A stretch of DNA of 64,000 bases from Novosphingobium sp. Chol11 (GTDB taxonomy: Bacteria > Pseudomonadota > Alphaproteobacteria > Sphingomonadales > Sphingomonadaceae): positions 26,036 to 90,035 of the forward strand of contig CAMDQO010000009.1 in assembly GCA_945906105.1 (NCBI GenBank), written 5' to 3'. The position numbers were made by a program, and so were the translations under genes. Under the pieces are notes generated by a model. That model was not told the DNA's origin and made no database searches. It worked only from the letters and a program-made list of their open reading frames with translations. Numbering within the stretch: the first letter of the stretch is position 1; each line of letters begins with the position of its first letter. This document shows, piece after piece, positions 24,117 to 34,222 of the stretch.

Positions 24117-25514
24117 ATGAATAATACCGTACGCTTTTCAGTGCTGGCATTGGCCTGTGCATCAGGTTGGGTACTTCCGGCTCAGGCGCAGAGTGCTGAT
24201 TCGGCCGCCATCCAGCAGGAACTCGCAGCCATGCGCGCGCAGATGCAGGCGATGAACCAGCGGATTGACACGCTCGAAGGCCAGCTCGTCAGTGCCAATG
24301 CCAAGGCTGAAGCAGCAACCGCGCGGGCGGATTCGGTGACAGCGGCCTTGGCGAAAGCCCCCGTGGCCAGTGTTACAGCCAAGCCTGCCACTGAAATCAC
24401 CTGGGATGGGGCGCCCAAAATTGCTACCAAGGATGGCTGGAGCTTCAAACCGCGCGGGCGCTTGCAGCTGGATGTCGGAACACTGACAACGCCAGCCACT
24501 CTGGTGAGCACGCAAAAGGGCATCGCCACCGAGTTCCGTCGGCTATACATTGGCTTTGATGGCACGATCCCCGGCGGTTTCGGCTATCGCATCGAAGCTG
24601 ACCTCGCGAACAGTTCAGTCCAGCTTACCGATGCCTACCTGACCTACAAGGCGAGCAAGGCGGTAACAGTCACGCTTGGCCAGCAAAAGCCGTTCCAGAG
24701 CATGGAGGACATGACCTCTGATCTTTACACCAGCTTCATGGAGCGCGCCGCCTTCAACAGTGCCTTTGGCTATGAGCGCCGGGTTGGCCTGAGCGCGACC
24801 TATCTGGGCAAGAGCTTTCTGGTGCAGGGCGGGGTGTTTGCTGATGATGCCGCAGCGCTGAACAGCGATACCAACAACAGCTACAGCCTGGATGCGCGCG
24901 TGGTGTTCATGCCGAAACTGGGTGATGCTCAGTTGCATCTTGGCGGATCGATCCACACCCGCAAGTTCAACGATGTTTCGACCACGGCACGTTACTCTGT
25001 GCGGCCATTCGTTCATACCACCGATCTGCGCCTCGTTGATACCAAAGCCTTCAGCGCCACATCCGAGCGCAGCATTGGCCTTGAGGCCGCCTATATCAAC
25101 GGGCGCTTCCACGCGACCGCCGAAAACCACTGGATGACGGCATCGCGCCCCGGCCTTGCCGACCCCACCTTCAACGGCGGCTTTGCCGAGCTTGGCTATC
25201 TGCTGACGGACGATGTCACCGCCTACAAGGCTGGTGGTTATGACCGCATCCGCCCCAAAACCCCGCTGGGCAAGGGAGGATTTGGTGCGGTGCAGATCAA
25301 CGCGCGCTATGATTGGCTTGACCTCAATTCGGGTGCAATCATCGGCGGACAGCAGCAGATCGCTGGCATCTCGGCAGTGTGGATTCCGACCGACTATGTC
25401 CGCTTCATCGCCAACTACGGCCATATCTGGCTCAGCGATGCGGCGGTGGCGGCGGGAACTTCGCGCAAGTATCAGGCCGATTCAGCAGGTGTGCGCGCGC
25501 AATTTGATTTCTGA
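24117..25514 (+). CDS. OprO/OprP-family porin
   Basis: A 465-residue outer-membrane protein. A signal peptide (VLALACASGWVLPAQAQ) is followed by a coiled-coil stretch (residues about 28-75, QQELAAMRAQMQAMNQRIDT), then a beta-barrel sequence with many alternating aromatic strands and a terminal Phe (RAQFDF). Family members form anion or phosphate-selective trimeric channels in the outer membrane. AGGGAG precedes the ATG at 24117. Divergent from the SDR gene. Confidence 0.85.
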   Translation: MNNTVRFSVLALACASGWVLPAQAQSADSAAIQQELAAMRAQMQAMNQRIDTLEGQLVSANAKAEAATARADSVTAALAKAPVASVTAKPATEITWDGAPKIATKDGWSFKPRGRLQLDVGTLTTPATLVSTQKGIATEFRRLYIGFDGTIPGGFGYRIEADLANSSVQLTDAYLTYKASKAVTVTLGQQKPFQSMEDMTSDLYTSFMERAAFNSAFGYERRVGLSATYLGKSFLVQGGVFADDAAALNSDTNNSYSLDARVVFMPKLGDAQLHLGGSIHTRKFNDVSTTARYSVRPFVHTTDLRLVDTKAFSATSERSIGLEAAYINGRFHATAENHWMTASRPGLADPTFNGGFAELGYLLTDDVTAYKAGGYDRIRPKTPLGKGGFGAVQINARYDWLDLNSGAIIGGQQQIAGISAVWIPTDYVRFIANYGHIWLSDAAVAAGTSRKYQADSAGVRAQFDF

Positions 25515-25620
25515 TCCAGCGATGCTCGTCTTCTGGTGCGGCATAAGGCAATCCGGATAATCACCGCCAGATGCAGCGCCGTTGTGGAATCGGCAAGCAT
25601 TTGGTGGCAAAGGCTTGTCC

Positions 25621-26988
25621 ATGACCGCCGTTAACCAAACCCGGCCACTGGCCGCCGTCATCCTCGCCGCTGGCAAGGGCACCCGCATGAAGAGCGATCT
25701 TCACAAGGTGCTGCATCCGATTGCGGGCCGTCCGATGCTTGAGCACTTGCTGGCAAGCGTGGCGCAGCTCTTGCCAGAGCGGCAGGTTGTCGTCGTTGGC
25801 AGCGGGCGTGATCAGCTTGAGGCGTGTCTTGGCAACCGTGCTGCAATTGCCGTGCAAGACCCGCAACACGGCACTGCTCACGCGGTGCAACAGGCTGAGG
25901 CGGCTTTGGCCGGTTTCGCGGGCGACGTGCTGATTCTCTATGGCGATGTGCCTTTCGTCAGCGCCGCCACAATGCGCGCGATGATCGAGCGGTTGAACGG
26001 AGCCGATGCTCCTGCCGCCGTCGTGCTGGGCTTTCAGCCAGCCGATGCGCTGCACTATGGCCGGATCATCACACAGGGCGATGCCATCGTGAAGATGATC
26101 GAATACAAGGACGCCAGCGCCGATGAGCGCGCCTGCACCTTGTGCAATTCAGGCCTGATGGCGGTGCGTGGGTCAGATCTGTTCGCGCTGCTCGCCCGCG
26201 TCACCAACGACAATGCCCAGGCCGAATATTACCTGCCCGATGTGGTGAATATCGCGCGTGACGATGGCCGCGCCTGTGTCGTGGTGACTGCTGATCCTGA
26301 TGAAGTGGCCGGCATCAACAGCCGCTCCGAATTGGCTGAGGCGGAAGCGCGCTGGCAGCAGCGCCGCCGTGCCTCTGCCATGGCCGAAGGTGCCAGCCTG
26401 ATCGCGCCCGAAACGGTGTGGTTCAGTTGGGACACCGTGCTGGGCCGCGATGTTTCCATCGAGCCTAACGTCTTTTTCGGCTGCGGTGTGACCGTGGCAG
26501 ACAACGTCACCATCCGCGCATTTTGCCATCTCGAAGGCGCAAGCCTGGCCAATGGTGCAGAAATCGGCCCTTACGCGCGCCTGCGCCCCGGCGCGGTGCT
26601 GGGCGAAAAGGTCAAGATCGGCAATTTCGTCGAGATCAAGAAGGCAGTGTTCGGCAAGGGTGCCAAGGCCAACCACCTCTCCTACATCGGGGATGCCGAG
26701 GTCGGGGCAGGGGCCAACATCGGCGCGGGCACCATCACCTGCAATTATGACGGCTATTTCAAGCACAAGACCGTAATCGGCGAACGCGCCTTCATCGGCT
26801 CGAACTCCGCCCTGATCGCTCCGGTTAAAATCGGAGCAGATGCCATCGTCGCCGCAGGCAGCGCAGTCAGCCGCGATGTCGCTGAGGGCGAGCTGCGGAT
26901 GGTGCGGGCCGAGCAACTGGTCAAGCCAGGCTGGGCTGACCGGTTCCATGATGCGATGAAGAAGCGCAAGGCGGAGAAGAAGGGGTAG
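25621..26988 (+). CDS. glmU: bifunctional UDP-N-acetylglucosamine pyrophosphorylase / glucosamine-1-phosphate acetyltransferase
   Basis: A 455-residue enzyme for the last two steps of UDP-GlcNAc synthesis. The N-terminal uridylyltransferase shows VILAAGKGTRMKSDLHKVLH, and LILYGDVPFVS. The C-terminal left-handed beta-helix has the acetyltransferase block (GNFVEIKKAVFGKGAKANHL, NYDGYFKHKTVIG). AAAGG precedes the ATG. glmS lies 1.5 kb downstream on the same strand, with three inserted genes between. Confidence 0.96.
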   Translation: MTAVNQTRPLAAVILAAGKGTRMKSDLHKVLHPIAGRPMLEHLLASVAQLLPERQVVVVGSGRDQLEACLGNRAAIAVQDPQHGTAHAVQQAEAALAGFAGDVLILYGDVPFVSAATMRAMIERLNGADAPAAVVLGFQPADALHYGRIITQGDAIVKMIEYKDASADERACTLCNSGLMAVRGSDLFALLARVTNDNAQAEYYLPDVVNIARDDGRACVVVTADPDEVAGINSRSELAEAEARWQQRRRASAMAEGASLIAPETVWFSWDTVLGRDVSIEPNVFFGCGVTVADNVTIRAFCHLEGASLANGAEIGPYARLRPGAVLGEKVKIGNFVEIKKAVFGKGAKANHLSYIGDAEVGAGANIGAGTITCNYDGYFKHKTVIGERAFIGSNSALIAPVKIGADAIVAAGSAVSRDVAEGELRMVRAEQLVKPGWADRFHDAMKKRKAEKKG

Positions 26989-26992
26989 TCGT

Positions 26993-27664
26993 GTGAATTC
27001 CTTAGTTCTGCTCAAACTGGTCCCGTGCCTCGTTCTTATCGGCCTTGTCCCGGTTTCGGCACAGGCGCAGGAAAGCGATTGCGAACTTCATGTCTGGCCA
27101 ACCACTCAGTTCGGTGCGGTGTTTCATGGTGCGAATGTAAGCATAGGAACCTATGGTCCGTTCGTTAGCAGCTTGATGCTCACACCAATGCAGGATGTCG
27201 CACGAAGGCTGGGCGAATCTATTGATCCCACTGCGCAGACAGACGCAATTACCGCACTCGATCTGGGATCAAGCAATCGGTTTCAGGGCTATCGTCTGGT
27301 GCTTCACGAGGCTCCGGTTACGCCGAAATACGGCAATTGGATAGCAAAGGATGTGGGAGAAGGTGCCCGTGATAGTACTTCGAAGTCGTCGTGCTATGCC
27401 GAACTTCACATAGTTTTCATCACGCTGTTTCGAACCGCACTCAGTAAAATGATTCAGACGGGTTTTCTGTTTCGCGAATTCGGTTCATCGCAATCAATGA
27501 CTTTCAAGGCGGTTGATGCCGGCAGCACAGGAGCGCCGGCTTTTGAAACCAATGGTGAAGAAAAGTCCACAGAGGCAAAAGCCAGCGTTCGCGCAGCCCT
27601 TCAGGAGAACCTGAGGATTTTCCTTCGAAAAAAGAAAATGCGCCCCGGGACCACGCGTTCTTGA
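26993..27664 (+). CDS. secreted protein of unknown function
   Basis: A 223-residue protein with a signal peptide (LVPCLVLIGLVPVSAQAQ) and no domain that I recognise. The mature part contains CELHVWPTTQF and SSCYAELHIVF, each with one Cys, and a Lys/Arg-rich C-terminus (RIFLRKKKMRPGTTRS). It starts with GTG four bases after glmU, behind GGAGAAGAAGGGG, so it may be translated from the glmU transcript. The stop overlaps the -35 box of the next promoter. Confidence 0.65.
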   Translation: MNSLVLLKLVPCLVLIGLVPVSAQAQESDCELHVWPTTQFGAVFHGANVSIGTYGPFVSSLMLTPMQDVARRLGESIDPTAQTDAITALDLGSSNRFQGYRLVLHEAPVTPKYGNWIAKDVGEGARDSTSKSSCYAELHIVFITLFRTALSKMIQTGFLFREFGSSQSMTFKAVDAGSTGAPAFETNGEEKSTEAKASVRAALQENLRIFLRKKKMRPGTTRS

Positions 27665-27688
27665 CATGATATCATGATGTGATATCAC
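27661..27688 (+). promoter_or_regulatory. promoter with two operator palindromes for the toxin-antitoxin pair
   Basis: -35 TTGACA (27661-27666) and -10 TATCAC (27683-27688) are 16 bases apart. Two ten-base palindromes, ATGATATCAT (27666-27675) and GTGATATCAC (27679-27688), sit 13 bases centre to centre and cover spacer and -10. The expected transcript start (27695-27696) coincides with the ATG at 27696, and there is no Shine-Dalgarno, so the mRNA should be leaderless. Paired sites fit a ribbon-helix-helix repressor binding as two dimers. Confidence 0.65.
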
Positions 27689-27695
27689 TATCGCC

Positions 27696-28070
27696 ATGAC
27701 CCGCATCCTCGCTGATCTTCCTGAAGACGATATCAAGTGGCTTGATGCCCGCGCAGCGGAGCAGGGCAAATCGCGCGCTTCGGTGCTGCGTGAGGCGGTG
27801 TCAGTCTATAAGGGGCAATCCGCTACGACTGACAAGGAATGGCTGGAGATCGGCTTTGGTGCCTGGAAGGATCGGACCGACATCGGTGATTCGGTTGTGT
27901 GGCAGCGTCGCGAACGCGCTGCATCGACCCGATACTGGGATGATGACTATGAAGAGGTAAAGGCCGAATTCCCTGACCTGTTTGATGAGGAAGACGATCG
28001 CCAGCGTCGGATTTATCTCGACATGGTGGCCGGCAAATACCCCAAACCAAAGCGTCCTGGCACCAAGTGA
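27696..28070 (+). CDS. ribbon-helix-helix antitoxin (VapB-like)
   Basis: A 124-residue protein. The first 45 residues are a CopG-type DNA-binding unit (TRILADLPEDDIKWLDARAA, then KSRASVLREAV). The C-terminal half is acidic and aromatic (ASTRYWDDDYEEVKAEFPDL), suited to wrapping and neutralising the PIN toxin. It overlaps the toxin gene as GTGA. It probably represses its own promoter through the two palindromes just upstream. Confidence 0.8.
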   Translation: MTRILADLPEDDIKWLDARAAEQGKSRASVLREAVSVYKGQSATTDKEWLEIGFGAWKDRTDIGDSVVWQRRERAASTRYWDDDYEEVKAEFPDLFDEEDDRQRRIYLDMVAGKYPKPKRPGTK

Positions 28071-28447
28071 GCGGCTTTACTTTCGACTCGAACATCGTGA
28101 TCGATGCGCTCGCAGGCTTCGGTCCGGCGCGCGACGAGATTGATCGCGCAACTGATTTTGGCTCGCGCGCCTGGATTAGCCGTGTGGTCTGGATCGAAGT
28201 TATGTCGAAGGGCGATGGTGACGGCCTCAAGCGTGCTGAAACGCTTCTCTCAGGTTTCGGAATTGATGAAATCGATGCTGAAATCGGAAGAAGGGCAGCG
28301 GCACTTCGCCGCGAGCGGTCCCGGCTCAAAGCTATGGACGCCATCATCCTTGCTACTGCCCAGACCCGCGGCCGCGTTCTAATTACCCGCAACACTAAAG
28401 ACTTCCCGGCCGAACTCCCGGGTATCCGTGTCCCTTATGTCATTTGA
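28067..28447 (+). CDS. PIN-domain toxin (VapC-like ribonuclease)
   Basis: A 126-residue PIN-domain protein, expected to cleave RNA with Mg2+. The acidic residues of the active site are in place: FTFDSNIVIDAL (N-terminal Asp), WIEVMSK (Glu), MDAIILATA (Asp) and a further TRNTKDFP (Asp). The GTG start lies in the antitoxin stop codon. The pair sits between glmU and glmS on the same strand. Confidence 0.85.
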   Translation: MSGFTFDSNIVIDALAGFGPARDEIDRATDFGSRAWISRVVWIEVMSKGDGDGLKRAETLLSGFGIDEIDAEIGRRAAALRRERSRLKAMDAIILATAQTRGRVLITRNTKDFPAELPGIRVPYVI

Positions 28448-28463
28448 AGAAAGCTGAATCCCC

Positions 28464-30287
28464 ATGTGCGGCATCATCGGCATCGTCAGCAAGCAGGAAG
28501 TGGCGGATCGTCTGGTTGATGGTCTGCGCCGCATGGAATATCGCGGTTATGATTCTGCCGGGGTCTGCACCGCGCATAACGGCCAGCTGATCCGCCGCCG
28601 GGCTCCGGGCAAGCTGGCTGGTCTCGTTGCCGAACTGGCGCGCGATCCGGCGCAGGGGACGACTGGCATCGCCCATACCCGCTGGGCGACACACGGCGCG
28701 CCAACGGCGGCCAATGCTCACCCCCATGCCACCGAGCAACTGGCGCTGGTCCACAACGGCATTATCGAGAACTTCCGCACCCTGCGGGAAGCGCTGACCG
28801 CGCGTGGCCGCAAGTTTGAGAGCGATACCGACACCGAAGTCGTCGCGCACTTGCTGTCCGAACAGGTAGAGTCCGGGGCCAGCCCGCAGCAGGCCGTGCA
28901 GGCGGTGCTGCCACAGCTGCGCGGAGCCTTTGCGCTTGCCATCGTGTTTCGTTCGCACCCGGATATGCTGATCGGTGCGCGGCTCGGCTCGCCCTTGGTG
29001 GTTGGCTATGGCGAGGGGGAGATGTTCCTCGGTTCCGATGCGCTGGCATTGGCGCCGCTGACGCAGCAGATATCCTACCTCGATGAAGGCGATTGGGTGA
29101 TCATCACCCGCGACGGTGCAGAGATTTTTGACAAGGATAACAATCCAGTAACGCGCGAGATCACCACCTCGGGTGCGTCGGCTGCGGCAATCGAGAAAGG
29201 CAATTATCGCCACTTCATGCAGAAGGAAATCTTCGAGCAGCCGACCGTGGTTGCCCAGACGCTGAGCTCCTATCTGCGCCAGGTCGATCAGAGTGTGGCG
29301 CTACCGCAGTTCGATTTTGATCTGTCGACGATCAACCGCGTCACCATCGTCGCCTGCGGGACGAGTTTCTACGCGGGCATGGTGGCGAAATACTGGTTCG
29401 AGCAATTCGCGCGGCTGCCCGTCGATATCGATGTCGCCAGCGAGTTCCGATACCGCGATCCGGTGCTGGAGGCGGGCGGGCTGTCGCTGTTCATCTCGCA
29501 AAGCGGCGAGACTGCAGACACTCTGGCAGCTCTTCGCCATTGCAAGGCAGCGGGGCAAACTATCGCGGTGGTGGTCAATGTGCCCACCAGCTCAATGGCG
29601 CGAGAGGCGGACCTGTTGCTGCCGACTCACGCTGGCCCCGAAATCGGTGTTGCTTCAACCAAGGCTTTTACTTGTCAGCTGGCCGTGCTGGCTGCTCTCG
29701 CTGCCCATTTGGCGGTCAAGCGCGGCCGGATGGACCGGGCGGAGGAGTGCGAGGTTGTGGAGCAACTGCTTGAAGTGCCCGCCATGCTCAACGCCGCACT
29801 TAGCCATGATGACGAGATTGCCGCCATGGCGCACCTCATCGCACCGGCGCGCGATGTGCTTTATCTCGGGCGCGGGCAAGACTATCCGCTGGCCCTGGAA
29901 GGTGCGCTAAAACTCAAGGAAATCAGCTACATTCATGCCGAAGGTTATGCAGCAGGTGAAATGAAACACGGCCCGATAGCCTTGATCGACGAGGCAGTGC
30001 CGGTGATCGTCCTCGCACCATCAGGCCCGCTGTTCGAAAAGACCGTCAGCAATATGCAGGAAGTGCGCGCGCGCGGCGGCAAGATCGTGCTGATCTCTGA
30101 CCGTGAAGGGCTGGACGAGGCGGGCGAGGGCTGCCTTGCGACCATCGAAATGCCCAAGGTTCACCCACTGATCGCGCCGCTAGTCTATGCCGTTCCGGTG
30201 CAATTGCTCGCCTACCATGTCGCCTGCGCCAAGGGCACAGACGTCGATCAGCCGCGCAATCTGGCGAAATCGGTGACAGTGGAATGA
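28464..30287 (+). CDS. glmS: glutamine--fructose-6-phosphate aminotransferase (isomerizing)
   Basis: A 607-residue enzyme making glucosamine-6-phosphate from fructose-6-phosphate and glutamine. The N-terminal Cys2 (MCGIIGIVS) is the glutaminase nucleophile; HTRWATHGAP and HNGIIENF follow. Two SIS domains carry CGTSFYAGMVAKYW and SQSGETADTLAALR; the terminus KSVTVE is canonical. GAAGAAAG precedes the ATG. The GFA gene overlaps its stop. Confidence 0.97.
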   Translation: MCGIIGIVSKQEVADRLVDGLRRMEYRGYDSAGVCTAHNGQLIRRRAPGKLAGLVAELARDPAQGTTGIAHTRWATHGAPTAANAHPHATEQLALVHNGIIENFRTLREALTARGRKFESDTDTEVVAHLLSEQVESGASPQQAVQAVLPQLRGAFALAIVFRSHPDMLIGARLGSPLVVGYGEGEMFLGSDALALAPLTQQISYLDEGDWVIITRDGAEIFDKDNNPVTREITTSGASAAAIEKGNYRHFMQKEIFEQPTVVAQTLSSYLRQVDQSVALPQFDFDLSTINRVTIVACGTSFYAGMVAKYWFEQFARLPVDIDVASEFRYRDPVLEAGGLSLFISQSGETADTLAALRHCKAAGQTIAVVVNVPTSSMAREADLLLPTHAGPEIGVASTKAFTCQLAVLAALAAHLAVKRGRMDRAEECEVVEQLLEVPAMLNAALSHDDEIAAMAHLIAPARDVLYLGRGQDYPLALEGALKLKEISYIHAEGYAAGEMKHGPIALIDEAVPVIVLAPSGPLFEKTVSNMQEVRARGGKIVLISDREGLDEAGEGCLATIEMPKVHPLIAPLVYAVPVQLLAYHVACAKGTDVDQPRNLAKSVTVE

Positions 30288-30652
30288 TCGCAAAGGGCGG
30301 CTGTCACTGCGGCGCCGTCCGCTTCGCTATCGAGGTGGCGACCAGTGTTGAACTGCTCGACTGCAATTGTTCCATATGCGCGCGCACCGGCTATTTGCAT
30401 CTCAATATCCCGCACGCACAGTTCAAACTGCTGCAAGGACAGAATAATCTGAACTCCTATCGCTTTGGCACTGGCGCTGCCGAACACCTGTTCTGCCGGA
30501 TTTGCGGGATCAAAAGCTTTTACCAGCCGCGCTCGCATCCCGATTGCTGGAGCGTTAACTTCACCTGCCTGGATAAGGGGCATGGAATTGAAGCTGTTAC
30601 CCAAGGATTCGACGGGCAAAACTGGGAAATGGCCTGCGGTAATCTGCGATAA
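30284..30652 (+). CDS. GFA-family zinc protein
   Basis: A 122-residue protein of the family named after glutathione-dependent formaldehyde-activating enzyme (CENP-V fold). The zinc ligands are visible: GGCHCGAVRF, CNCSICARTGY and FCRICGI. Family members bind zinc and sometimes glutathione; true formaldehyde activity is doubtful for most. It overlaps glmS as ATGA and must be co-translated with it. Confidence 0.88.
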   Translation: MIAKGGCHCGAVRFAIEVATSVELLDCNCSICARTGYLHLNIPHAQFKLLQGQNNLNSYRFGTGAAEHLFCRICGIKSFYQPRSHPDCWSVNFTCLDKGHGIEAVTQGFDGQNWEMACGNLR

Positions 30653-30752
30653 ATCCCATCGCCTGTTCAGCGCGCGAAATTTCTTTGAATTCGGGCAGAT
30701 CAAATCGCCCAGATTTACGTGGTGCTAACGAGTTTGCGGCTATCTCAGCATT

Positions 30753-33116
30753 GTGAAGCCGAATACACCTGATCTTACGTTGCTACCCGGGCACCTGCCG
30801 GGCATGGCCATCCTCGGATTATCACATCCGATCGAGGGTGATTGGCATCGGCTGAGGGGCATCCAATATGCCAATCTGGCCCGCACTTCTTTGCCACGGC
30901 TGGCTGCGCATATCATCGCAGCTCTGGCTGGAGCGCAGATATGTTATGGCTTTGTCAGTGGTTTAGTGCTGATTACATGGCTTGGTGTTCTGGGCTTAGC
31001 CTTGTTCGTCTCTATTCGCCTTGATCTTGGCTTGCACGATACGGATCGCCGCCAGATTACGCGTGAGGAGATGAATTCCCAGGCTTTGGCAACTGTTGCA
31101 CTGGCTGCAGTCTGGGCGGTTCCGGCCACCGTGCTTTTGCGTGACGGACAGATGCAGCCGGTGCTGCAGTTCTGGTCGGTGATGGCCATGCTGATGACTG
31201 CGACCTTGGTCGTGGGATCGTCTGTGCCGCTGGCAACCATGCTGTTCAGCGGTGTGATATGCGGCTTCGCCATGCTGCAATTCGTCCTTTCCGGGCAATA
31301 TGAGATGGTGGCTGTTGCTGCTGCCTTCTTTGGTTTCATCATTTTTGGTGCGATTCAGGGCGCGAGAACATATCTGACTTCTCGTGTCGCTGAAGCAGCC
31401 ATGCTGGAAAAGGGCGAGGTCGTCTCGCTGCTGCTGCGCGAATTCGAAGAAGGCGGGGCGGACTGGCTGTGGCAAATCGATACCGCGCGCCGGGTCCGTT
31501 CGATCTCGGCGCGATTTGCCTATGCTCTGGGGCTTGAGCCTGAGGCGATTGACGGCAAGCCATTCATTGAACTGATCGCCGGGGAAGCTTGGGAAACCGG
31601 CCAGTTCCCGACAAGTCTGCACGATCTTGCCGAGCGTCTGAAGCGCCGGGAGAGTTTTTCCAACCTGCTCGTTCGCGTGACGATCAAGGGGCAGGATCGC
31701 TGGTGGGAGCTTTCGGGCACGCCCAGACTCGATGAGAGCGGCGTTTTTGACGGTTTTCGCGGCGTTGGTTCGGATGTTACCGAACAGCGTGAGAGCGCCG
31801 ACAAGATCGCGCAGCTTGCCCGCTATGATACACTGACCGGCCTTCCCAACCGCCTGATGCTCAACGAAACGATGGGCGAAGCCATGCGCGATGCTGAAAA
31901 ATGGCGCAACAAATGCGCCTTCCTGATGATCGATCTGGATCGCTTCAAGGCGGTCAATGATACGCTCGGCCATATTGTCGGCGATCAACTGCTGGCGCGC
32001 GTATCTGCCCGGCTTCAGGGAATTGTCACCGCCAATGAATTCTGTGGCCGTCTGGGCGGTGATGAATTTGCCATTGTCATCCGCGATGCCTCTGACCTCA
32101 ACCGGGTAGAGCAGGTTGCACAGGCAGTGATCGAGCGTCTTTCGCGGCCCTATGAGGTTGATCACCACACGCTATATGTTGGCGCTAGCATTGGATCGGC
32201 GATTGGCCCCCGTGATGGCTCAACGGTCGAGACGCTGATGCGCAATGCCGACCTTGCGCTGTATCGTGCCAAGGATGCTGGCGGAGGGACGCATTTCAAT
32301 TATGAGCCGACCCTGCATGCCCACGCCGAAGAACGCCGGAAGCTGGAATTCTCACTGCGCCGAGCGCTCGAAAAGAACGAGCTGGAGCTCCATTATCAGC
32401 CGGTTGTCGATGCCGAATCAGAACAGATCGTCAGTTTTGAAGCATTGCTGCGCTGGAACAGCGATGAGCATGGCTCGGTCAGTCCGGCCAAATTCATCCC
32501 GCTCGCCGAAGATACCCGCCTGATCGTGCCGATTGGTGAATGGGTGCTGCGTGAGGCTTGCCGCGAAGCGACAAACTGGCCTGCCCACGTCAAGGTCGCG
32601 GTAAATGTCTCTGGTGAGCAGCTGCTCGATCAGCACTTTGCCTCCACTGTGGTGGCGGCGCTGGCGACCAGTGGCTTGCCGGCAAGCAGGCTGGAAATCG
32701 AAGTAACCGAGAGCATCTTTCTACGCGATGCGACGACAGCGCGATCCACGCTTGAACAGATCATGGCGCTGGGTGCGGGTGTGGCGCTTGATGATTTCGG
32801 CACCGGCTATTCCTCGCTGGGGTACATCCGGAAACTGCGTTTCTCGACCATCAAGGTGGACCGCAGCTTTGTGCAAGGGGCGGCGACGGGCAATCCGGAG
32901 AGCTTGGCGATCATCCGCGCCGTTGTCGCCATGGCGCAGAGCCTCGACATGTCGACCACCGCAGAAGGTGTTGAGACCGAAGCCGAACTGAAAATCGTGC
33001 GTGAATTGGGGGCAACCAAGATCCAGGGCTTCTACTTCGGGCGGCCGATGATTACCTCTGAGGCCAGAAAATTGTTTTATCAGCCGGTGCTGAAACGCAG
33101 CGGTGAAGCGGCCTAA
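30753..33116 (+). CDS. membrane GGDEF-EAL cyclic-di-GMP protein with PAS-like sensor
   Basis: A 787-residue protein. Residues about 45-220 contain several hydrophobic segments in two groups; residues about 225-350 look like a PAS sensor ([34 protein letters not shown]). The GGDEF domain keeps an intact GGDEF (435-439) with [14 protein letters not shown], and the EAL domain keeps EALLRW (from 563) and [10 protein letters not shown]. Both synthesis and breakdown of c-di-GMP are possible. GTG start at 30753. It converges on purQ with a four-base overlap. Confidence 0.92.
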   Translation: MKPNTPDLTLLPGHLPGMAILGLSHPIEGDWHRLRGIQYANLARTSLPRLAAHIIAALAGAQICYGFVSGLVLITWLGVLGLALFVSIRLDLGLHDTDRRQITREEMNSQALATVALAAVWAVPATVLLRDGQMQPVLQFWSVMAMLMTATLVVGSSVPLATMLFSGVICGFAMLQFVLSGQYEMVAVAAAFFGFIIFGAIQGARTYLTSRVAEAAMLEKGEVVSLLLREFEEGGADWLWQIDTARRVRSISARFAYALGLEPEAIDGKPFIELIAGEAWETGQFPTSLHDLAERLKRRESFSNLLVRVTIKGQDRWWELSGTPRLDESGVFDGFRGVGSDVTEQRESADKIAQLARYDTLTGLPNRLMLNETMGEAMRDAEKWRNKCAFLMIDLDRFKAVNDTLGHIVGDQLLARVSARLQGIVTANEFCGRLGGDEFAIVIRDASDLNRVEQVAQAVIERLSRPYEVDHHTLYVGASIGSAIGPRDGSTVETLMRNADLALYRAKDAGGGTHFNYEPTLHAHAEERRKLEFSLRRALEKNELELHYQPVVDAESEQIVSFEALLRWNSDEHGSVSPAKFIPLAEDTRLIVPIGEWVLREACREATNWPAHVKVAVNVSGEQLLDQHFASTVVAALATSGLPASRLEIEVTESIFLRDATTARSTLEQIMALGAGVALDDFGTGYSSLGYIRKLRFSTIKVDRSFVQGAATGNPESLAIIRAVVAMAQSLDMSTTAEGVETEAELKIVRELGATKIQGFYFGRPMITSEARKLFYQPVLKRSGEAA

Positions 33117-33793
33117 GCCCCAACCAGTCCCTTAATCGCAGATTCGAACATGGCACGGCCATCTGTATTGCCATGGGCTGCCTCAATTACGCGCTCAGGG
33201 TGAGGCATCATCCCCAGCACATTGCCAGCCGCGTTAAGCAAACCGGCAATATTGCGCGCAGATCCGTTCACTTCCTCGGCATAACGGAAAGCAACGCGGC
33301 CTTCGCCCTCAAGCCGATCCAGCGTGACATTATCGGCGAAATAGTTGCCATCGTGGTGGGCAACGGGTATCTTGATGTGCTGGCCGGCGCTGTATCCTGC
33401 GGTAAAAAGCGACTGATTGTTTTCGACAGTCAGTGCAACCTCGCGGCAAACAAAGCGAATACCAGCATTACGCATGAGCGCACCCGGCAGAAGACCGGCT
33501 TCGGTCAGCACCTGAAAGCCGTTGCAAACGCCGAGCACAGGAACACCGCCTGCCGCCGCTTCGATTACCGCCTGCATGATCGGGCTGCGCGCTGCCATGG
33601 CACCAGAGCGCAGATAATCCCCATAGGAAAAGCCACCAGGCAGGGCGATGAAATCAAGGTTCTCGGGCAGCGCGGCATCGCCATGCCAAACGCGGAATGG
33701 GGCATGGCCTGAAACTTTCTCCAGCGCATCGGCCATATCCCGATCACAATTCGATCCTGGAAAGGTTATCACGGCAGAGCGAAAGGCGCTCAT
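33113..33793 (-). CDS. purQ: phosphoribosylformylglycinamidine synthase, glutaminase subunit
   Basis: A 226-residue class-I glutamine amidotransferase for the fourth purine step. The nucleophile Cys is in [15 protein letters not shown] and the His/Glu pair in [12 protein letters not shown]. The start at 33793 overlaps the purS stop (ATGA). The short form requires PurS and a separate PurL; purL is not in this window. Confidence 0.96.
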   Translation of the reverse strand: MSAFRSAVITFPGSNCDRDMADALEKVSGHAPFRVWHGDAALPENLDFIALPGGFSYGDYLRSGAMAARSPIMQAVIEAAAGGVPVLGVCNGFQVLTEAGLLPGALMRNAGIRFVCREVALTVENNQSLFTAGYSAGQHIKIPVAHHDGNYFADNVTLDRLEGEGRVAFRYAEEVNGSARNIAGLLNAAGNVLGMMPHPERVIEAAHGNTDGRAMFESAIKGLVGA

Positions 33794-34026
33794 GCTTCCA
33801 GTCTTTCGATGCGGTAATTTTCGATCACCATGTTGGCGAGCAGCTTCTTGCACATCTCGTTCAGCGCTGCGTCGGTGATCGTTTCATCAACCTCAAGTTC
33901 GAACATGCGGCCGGCGCGAACATCCGTAACGCCGCCGAAGCCCATACCTTCCAGTGAATGCTGGATCGCCCGTCCCTGTGGATCGAGGACTCCGTTTTTG
34001 AGGCTGACGGAAACGCGGACTTTCAT
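33790..34026 (-). CDS. purS: phosphoribosylformylglycinamidine synthase, PurS subunit
   Basis: A 78-residue protein that bridges PurQ and PurL for ammonia transfer. Family features: [20 protein letters not shown] and [13 protein letters not shown]. The ATG at 34026, preceded by AAAGG, gives the normal family length; longer frames are spurious. Expected order in related genomes is purC-purS-purQ, but here purC is 8.5 kb away. Confidence 0.95.
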   Translation of the reverse strand: MKVRVSVSLKNGVLDPQGRAIQHSLEGMGFGGVTDVRAGRMFELEVDETITDAALNEMCKKLLANMVIENYRIERLEA

Positions 34027-34222
34027 CGCGGGGCCTTTCGCTGGGCGGATATTGCCGCCGCCTATGCCGCCAAGCGGGGCGCGGGGCAAGGATTCGCGAA
34101 GCTTCATCCACATCGGGCCACTTCCTTTTGCACGCGATTTGTCGGAGACGCCTATGCAGTGCTTGACTGAAGTCTTCAGGTCCGGTTCGATTGAGACAAA
34201 TTCTATTACGGAGAGAGTGACC

